This document shows positions 23,022 through 27,160 of a stretch of DNA of 27,160 nt, piece by piece (position 1 is the stretch's first letter; every line of letters begins with the position of its first letter). This DNA is from Halothece sp964463655. GTDB lineage: Bacteria; Cyanobacteriota; Cyanobacteriia; Cyanobacteriales; Rubidibacteraceae. The notes under the pieces were generated by a model. It ran no database searches. It saw only the letters and a program-made list of their open reading frames with translations, and was not told the origin of the DNA. Both the position numbers and the translations under genes were made by a program. The stretch spans positions 1 through 27,160 of the forward strand of contig CAYXDG010000046.1 in the NCBI GenBank assembly GCA_964463655.1, read 5' to 3'.

Positions 23022-23780
23022 ATGTCTCAATCCCAGACGTTTACAACTGCCAAATTAGTGGAACTGTGGTGTGCGGAACCCGTTTTCTTTGCTTCGAGAG
23101 AACTCTCTGACACTTACTATACCGAAGGAACGATTGGCAATTATGCCTTGGCTTATGCGTTGGGATGGGCGCGTTCTCCCTATCGCCTCACAGGAAAGGA
23201 TACTGGAACCCCCAAATATTTAGAACATCTTACCCCACTGGCTGAAGAGTGTTATATTCTTCCGGCTTGGTCAGTAGATGATGAGGTTTCCTTCCGTTTT
23301 GAACGCTTTAATGCCCTTTCTGATGCCTACTGGTATGCAATGATGCAAAACCGTGTGGCAACGGCGCGAAAAGATTTAGTTACTCATCGTAGTGGCAAAA
23401 AGCCAAATAGCTTTCGTCCGAGTAACTTTCCTCAGACAGGACGCTTACGAATGATTGAACGGAATAACCGCTTTCAAACGATTATTTTCGGAAACTATGC
23501 TATTCCAGAATACATCCGTGTGGGCAAATTTACCAGTAAAGTCCGTGTGGAGATTGTACGGGAATTAGAAGTTGAATCGCTTCCTGTTAATCAATACACT
23601 TGTAACACTTATCTCAGTTCTGCTGACCTTCCACCAAACCTACAACTGTTGGCATTTGATGTGATTTCTATTCCCCCGGTTTCTCTCCTCAAAAACTTGC
23701 AATTTTATGGAGAAGCGTGGCGAGTGGGAGAGTTTATTGTTCCGGCTAACTTACAATTTTGTGGAGGACGTAATGAGTAA
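23022..23780 (+). CDS. csc1: Type I-D Cas5d (Csc1)
   Basis: A 252-residue RAMP protein that holds the 5' handle of the crRNA in Cascade and helps read the PAM. It shows the Csc1 pattern 'ELSDTYYTEGTIGNYALAYALGWARSPYRL' near the start, 'PQTGRLRMIERNNRFQTIIFGNYAIPEYIRVGKFTSKVRVEI' (about 137-180) and 'LQFYGEAWRVGEFIVPANLQF' near the end. There is no visible ribosome site before the ATG; it follows a MITE-like element. Its last 8 bases overlap the start of the first helicase gene, so the two are coupled. Confidence 0.93.
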   Translation: MSQSQTFTTAKLVELWCAEPVFFASRELSDTYYTEGTIGNYALAYALGWARSPYRLTGKDTGTPKYLEHLTPLAEECYILPAWSVDDEVSFRFERFNALSDAYWYAMMQNRVATARKDLVTHRSGKKPNSFRPSNFPQTGRLRMIERNNRFQTIIFGNYAIPEYIRVGKFTSKVRVEIVRELEVESLPVNQYTCNTYLSSADLPPNLQLLAFDVISIPPVSLLKNLQFYGEAWRVGEFIVPANLQFCGGRNE

Positions 23781-26073
23781 CCCAATTAATCTTCAACTGG
23801 AACCTGCAAGTATTGCTGCTTGTTCCGACATTCCCTTAGAAGTTCAAGACTGTTTAGAAAAAGCATTACAGCATCAAGTGGATGTCTTTGAAGCTGCAAA
23901 AACGAATGATATTGTCCTTGATCTTGCGCCAACCGGAACGGGAAAAACAAAAGCAGGCTTAAGTACATTAAAACATAACCGCGATCGCAGCGCGGTTTAT
24001 ATCGCCCCCACCAATGCTTTAATTGAACAACAGACCAAAGCAGCAGAAGACTTTGTGAAAAAGGCAGGTTTACCCCATGTGGTTAAAGCAGCATCCGCCA
24101 AACAAATTAAACAGTGGTCGGATGATCGTGTCGGAAGGCGTTCGGGAGAAAAACTCTATAATGTCTTGCGAGAACCAGCAACGATTTTCCCTGAATGTGG
24201 TGGTAAACCAATTCTTTTAGTGACGAACCCAGATATTTTTTATTACGCCACTTTCTTTGCTTATAATCATTTAGATCGAGGAAACATTGCCAGTGAATTT
24301 TACAGTAGTTTCTCCACTGTTATCTTTGATGAGTTTCATCTCTACGATGCAAAACAACTGGTCAGTTTATTTTTCTATTTAGCCCTTTCCCATGTCTTTG
24401 GCTATTTTCAACAAAATCGGAAAGTTATTTTATTAACTGCAACGCCAGAACCTGCTTGCCAAGTTGCGTTAGAAACCCTACAGCAAGAAGGCGTAAAGAT
24501 TGCTGAGATTAATGGAAGGGAAAACCAGGCTAATCTGATCCCATCTCAAACGGCGATTGATTTAGAAATTAATTCTCAGCCTGAAGAGAAAGAGGAATTT
24601 GTTAATACAGTTAGCCAGAAAGTAATTCAGAAATTAAATAATTTTCCAGAGCAAAATGGGGCAGTTATCTTGGACTCTAAAGATGCCCTTAATCGAATTT
24701 ATGATCAAGTGAAAGCTAAGGGATTACAGAATCAAATTGGGCGCATTATTGGCAATACTCCCCTTGAAGATCGTCAAGTTGCAGCCCAAAAACAAGTCAT
24801 TTTAGCCACTAGCACGGTTGATGTGGGCTTTAACTTTGAAAAATCTCCTGAACCCTCTCGACAAAACTTAGACTGGTTAATTTTTTCGGTGCGCGATCAC
24901 GCTTCCTTTTGGCAACGGTTAGGGCGTGTCGGTAGAGTTTTAGGCAAACAGGAAACTAATATTAAGTCTAGCGCGATCGTCTATTTACCAACTAAGGCTT
25001 GGGAAGAAGGAATTGACAATTTAGATATGTCTAAAGGGCGAACAGAGTTAGCGAAGATGTTATCTAGCTTAGACTGTTTACAACGTCCTTTCTTAGAAGT
25101 TTACTGGAAATCAGAAGCCTTTTTAGAAATTGCTAAACCTCTCTTAGAACTAGAAACGGTTTTAGCAGGATTACCCCAAGAAGACTTAGTGATTAAACTC
25201 TATCAAACCCTGCAAAGAGTTTTAGGAGGAAAGAAAGAGTGGTGCTATTACCGCCAACGTATGAAAATGATCCAAGGTGCTGAAAATATTGCTAAATCTT
25301 CCCCAAACGAAATTAAAAAGAGATGGCAGATTATGAAAGGAGGACAAAACTTAGTTTTAAATTTCATCCAAGCCAATTATGAAGAAGATTGGGAAGAAAT
25401 GAAATCATGGGAATGGACAAAAAAAATTGAAGGAATTGACAATCAAATTAAAGAACATCAAGACTTAGTAGAAGAATTATTAGAGTATGCAACAATCCTC
25501 AAGGAAAGTTATTCCCCTCTCTTCCGCTTTCGGGATAGCTTATTTAAAAACGTTATTATTCGAGATGACTACAATCTTCTGTTAGATAATGTCGGAGAAA
25601 CGAATCTCGATCCCATTCATCTCCTCCGCTTTTTAGAGTTTAAAGCTGATGGCGATACGATTGAACTTACCCATCGTCCTGAAATTCCCTATCATCTTTC
25701 TTTTGCGTTATACGTCGGAGATTTAGATGAGTTTAAAGACACCTGTTTAAGTAAACTCTATGCGTTCAAAAATATCACAATTAAACGAATGCAACTGGGA
25801 AGCATCGCCCCAACTAAACTTCCTAACTCCTTACAAAATAAACTGAAAAACACTTACCTACCAGGAGTTATAGTGAAAGAACATAGCAATAACCGTTGGG
25901 CAATTGATAAATTGAGAAAACAGGGATTAGAGTGCTATCTCATGCAAGTATTTGATTACATGAACAATAAAGAAGACTATTTATTCTTACCCACCTTATC
26001 AGGAATTCTCGCGATAACGCAAGCAGGCTTTGCCCTAAAATGTTCTGATAATGAAGACTTTTATATTGTGTAA
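23773..26073 (+). CDS. Cas3'-like DExH helicase, first of two
   Basis: A 766-residue helicase from the ATG at 23773, chosen because GGAGG lies 5 bases upstream; an earlier in-frame ATG at 23707 is buried in csc1. Motif I is APTGTGKT (52-59), motif II DEFH (186-189), motif III LTATPEP (221-227), motif V LATSTVDVGFNF (344-355) and motif VI QRLGRVGRV (381-389). The C-terminal half (about 450-766) is helical. It has no HD nuclease domain; the HD domain is on Cas10d, the type I-D split. It parallels the second helicase: 'VTNPDIFYY' with 'ITNPDLFHY', 'FDEFHLYDAKQ' with 'FDEFHIFSAPQ'. It has the common GTGKT Walker A, while the second has the GDGKS form I recall for I-D Cas3'. It may be the main unwinding enzyme or an accessory one. 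Confidence 0.85.
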   Translation: MSNPINLQLEPASIAACSDIPLEVQDCLEKALQHQVDVFEAAKTNDIVLDLAPTGTGKTKAGLSTLKHNRDRSAVYIAPTNALIEQQTKAAEDFVKKAGLPHVVKAASAKQIKQWSDDRVGRRSGEKLYNVLREPATIFPECGGKPILLVTNPDIFYYATFFAYNHLDRGNIASEFYSSFSTVIFDEFHLYDAKQLVSLFFYLALSHVFGYFQQNRKVILLTATPEPACQVALETLQQEGVKIAEINGRENQANLIPSQTAIDLEINSQPEEKEEFVNTVSQKVIQKLNNFPEQNGAVILDSKDALNRIYDQVKAKGLQNQIGRIIGNTPLEDRQVAAQKQVILATSTVDVGFNFEKSPEPSRQNLDWLIFSVRDHASFWQRLGRVGRVLGKQETNIKSSAIVYLPTKAWEEGIDNLDMSKGRTELAKMLSSLDCLQRPFLEVYWKSEAFLEIAKPLLELETVLAGLPQEDLVIKLYQTLQRVLGGKKEWCYYRQRMKMIQGAENIAKSSPNEIKKRWQIMKGGQNLVLNFIQANYEEDWEEMKSWEWTKKIEGIDNQIKEHQDLVEELLEYATILKESYSPLFRFRDSLFKNVIIRDDYNLLLDNVGETNLDPIHLLRFLEFKADGDTIELTHRPEIPYHLSFALYVGDLDEFKDTCLSKLYAFKNITIKRMQLGSIAPTKLPNSLQNKLKNTYLPGVIVKEHSNNRWAIDKLRKQGLECYLMQVFDYMNNKEDYLFLPTLSGILAITQAGFALKCSDNEDFYIV

Positions 26074-26124
26074 AATTATTTTTTTACTGAACTAAAAGAA
26101 CGGATTAAAGGAAACAATAAAGCT

Positions 26125-27160
26125 ATGAAATCTTATCAAATAACACTTAAGCCCATTTATTCTTCTCCTGTGACAGAAACTCCCAATACGGTTAAGTTAC
26201 CGCAAAACTGGAATTTAGTTTGGCATCAATTAGAAACATTAAAAGCACTCCGTAATCCTAAAATTGATGTCGTTATCAATACCGCAATGACTGGCGATGG
26301 GAAAAGTTTAGCTGCTTTTTTATCCACCTTACAAGATGAGAAAAGCTCGATCGCGCTGTATCCAACCAATGAATTAGCCCGTGATCAAGAAAGTCAAATC
26401 CAGAATTATATTAACCTGTTTCAGCCAGAATTAGAACTAAGAGTGAATCGTCTAAGTAGTGCTGAATTAGAACTATATGCAGAACAAGAAAATCTTAAAA
26501 AAGCCAGCGCGATCGCGTCGAGAAGTAAAAATTCAGAAATCTTAATTACTAACCCTGATTTGTTTCATTATCTCCATAGAAAAGCCTATCTGACTCCTTA
26601 CGATAATCCCGATAAAATCTGGAATCGCATTGATAAAAACTTTGACCTTTTTATTTTTGATGAGTTTCATATTTTTTCTGCGCCACAAGTGGCAAGTGTG
26701 ATCAATACCATGCTACTGATCCGCAATACTAATCGCAATAAAAAGTTCCTGTTTCTCTCCGCAACACCAGATGAACAACTGATTGAAAAACTGGAAAAAG
26801 CCCAGTTTACTTATCAACATATTGATCCGATTCAAGCTAAGAAATATCAGTTTCCAAAAACGAGAAGGGAAGGCGAAGAATTGCAAAGACAACGCTGGCG
26901 ACAAGTTTCCAGAGAAATTTCTTTACAGTTTATCCCTCTTGAGTCGGCGTTTAGTGCGTCGGAAATTTGGTTGAAAGAAAATAAAGAGTTGATTCTCGAT
27001 CGATTTATTATCCCCCCTAACCCCCCTTTGAAAGGGGGGAATCAGAGGTTTTCTAATACAAAAGGTGCGGTAATTCTTAATTCTATTGCTGCGGTAAAAC
27101 GACTTGTTCCCATCTTTCAGGAATTATTTCATCCCTATGGTTTAACGGTTGGTGAAAATA
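26125..27160 (+). CDS. cas3: Type I-D Cas3' helicase, second of two, partial at window end
   Basis: The gene starts at 26125, 51 bp after the first helicase, with AAGGAA about 11 bases upstream, and stays open for 345 codons to the window end. Motif I is MTGDGKS (55-61), 'YPTNELARDQESQIQNY' (79-95) is motif Ia, motif II is DEFH (179-182) and motif III LFLSATPD (209-216). The start 'MKSYQITLKPIYSSPV' and the GDGKS Walker A look like Cas3' of known type I-D loci. Residues about 294-309, 'FIIPPNPPLKGGNQRF', are encoded by a palindromic repeat in frame, just before 'KGAVILNSIAAVKRL', which is motif IV. This insertion lies in a probable surface loop and leaves the frame intact. The rest of the protein lies beyond the window. 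Confidence 0.88.
   Translation, partial: MKSYQITLKPIYSSPVTETPNTVKLPQNWNLVWHQLETLKALRNPKIDVVINTAMTGDGKSLAAFLSTLQDEKSSIALYPTNELARDQESQIQNYINLFQPELELRVNRLSSAELELYAEQENLKKASAIASRSKNSEILITNPDLFHYLHRKAYLTPYDNPDKIWNRIDKNFDLFIFDEFHIFSAPQVASVINTMLLIRNTNRNKKFLFLSATPDEQLIEKLEKAQFTYQHIDPIQAKKYQFPKTRREGEELQRQRWRQVSREISLQFIPLESAFSASEIWLKENKELILDRFIIPPNPPLKGGNQRFSNTKGAVILNSIAAVKRLVPIFQELFHPYGLTVGEN
27008..27046 (-). repeat. Palindromic repeat inserted in frame in the Cas3' gene
   Basis: CCCCCCTTTGAAAGGGGGG at 27021-27039 is a perfect hairpin around G27030, preceded by TTATCCCCCCTAA. On the minus strand it is the same family as the copies at 1-20 and 22894-22926. It is read as about 13-16 extra codons with no stop. 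Confidence 0.85.

Noticed and set aside
26071..26127. Possible readthrough fusion of the two helicases, which are in the same frame with only one TAA between them
   Set aside because: The 17 open codons between stop and next ATG are likely by chance, and the second gene has its own start and a purine-rich site.
19013..27160. Type I-D CRISPR-associated transposon
   Set aside because: Cas10d keeps a full HD site, helicases are present, and no tnsB, tnsC, tniQ or transposon end is seen.

Overview
This window is cyanobacterial chromosome. The HIP1 octamer GCGATCGC recurs throughout, and several genes belong to families largely confined to cyanobacteria: DUF3288, a PEP-CTERM-like secreted protein, a DUF3365/Tll0287-like protein and the type I-D cas genes. 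A run of exactly 100 N at 13546-13645 shows a draft assembly. The sulfide genes would suit a mat-dwelling or halotolerant unicellular form, but that is inference.

Layout. (1) 1-5731, a sulfide/persulfide island. A leftward set (DUF2892 membrane protein, rhodanese, TrxR-like flavoprotein, MerR regulator, thioredoxin-like protein) diverges from a rightward operon (sulfide:quinone oxidoreductase, ArsR regulator, RND/HlyD adaptor). The divergent promoter region carries two near-identical 18-bp boxes, one on each promoter. A MerR-type promoter with a 20-bp spacer precedes the thioredoxin-like gene. (2) 5734-9774, mixed genes: hicB with a deleted hicA, a DUF3365 CxxCH protein, surE, a PPC-domain protein, a PEP-CTERM-like protein and a 107-bp MITE-like element. 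(3) 9775-12598, polysaccharide genes: GT4 and GT2 glycosyltransferases and an ABC-2 permease with no ATPase beside it. (4) 12633-16690: ruvC, a Gly-Gly-Glu repeat protein broken by the assembly gap, a two-domain multicopper oxidase and a methyltransferase. (5) 16754-27160, a type I-D CRISPR-Cas locus and its approach: DUF3288 and a WYL regulator leftward, DUF433, possible decayed CRISPR repeats, a small winged-helix protein, then cas10d (HD nuclease domain, with an internal start for Cas11d), csc2/cas7d, csc1/cas5d and two different Cas3' helicase genes in tandem. The second helicase runs off the window end. cas6, cas4, cas1, cas2 and the main array are not in the window and would be expected beyond it.

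Most unusual points: two divergent DEFH helicases in one I-D operon, both downstream of csc1; a palindromic repeat family that recurs between cas genes and once, in frame, inside the second helicase; a clear ribosome site and start for Cas11d inside cas10d; paired operator-like boxes that would place both arms of the sulfide island under one ArsR repressor; and an assembly gap whose two flanks are the same 55 bases, so the 100 N are probably an artefact.
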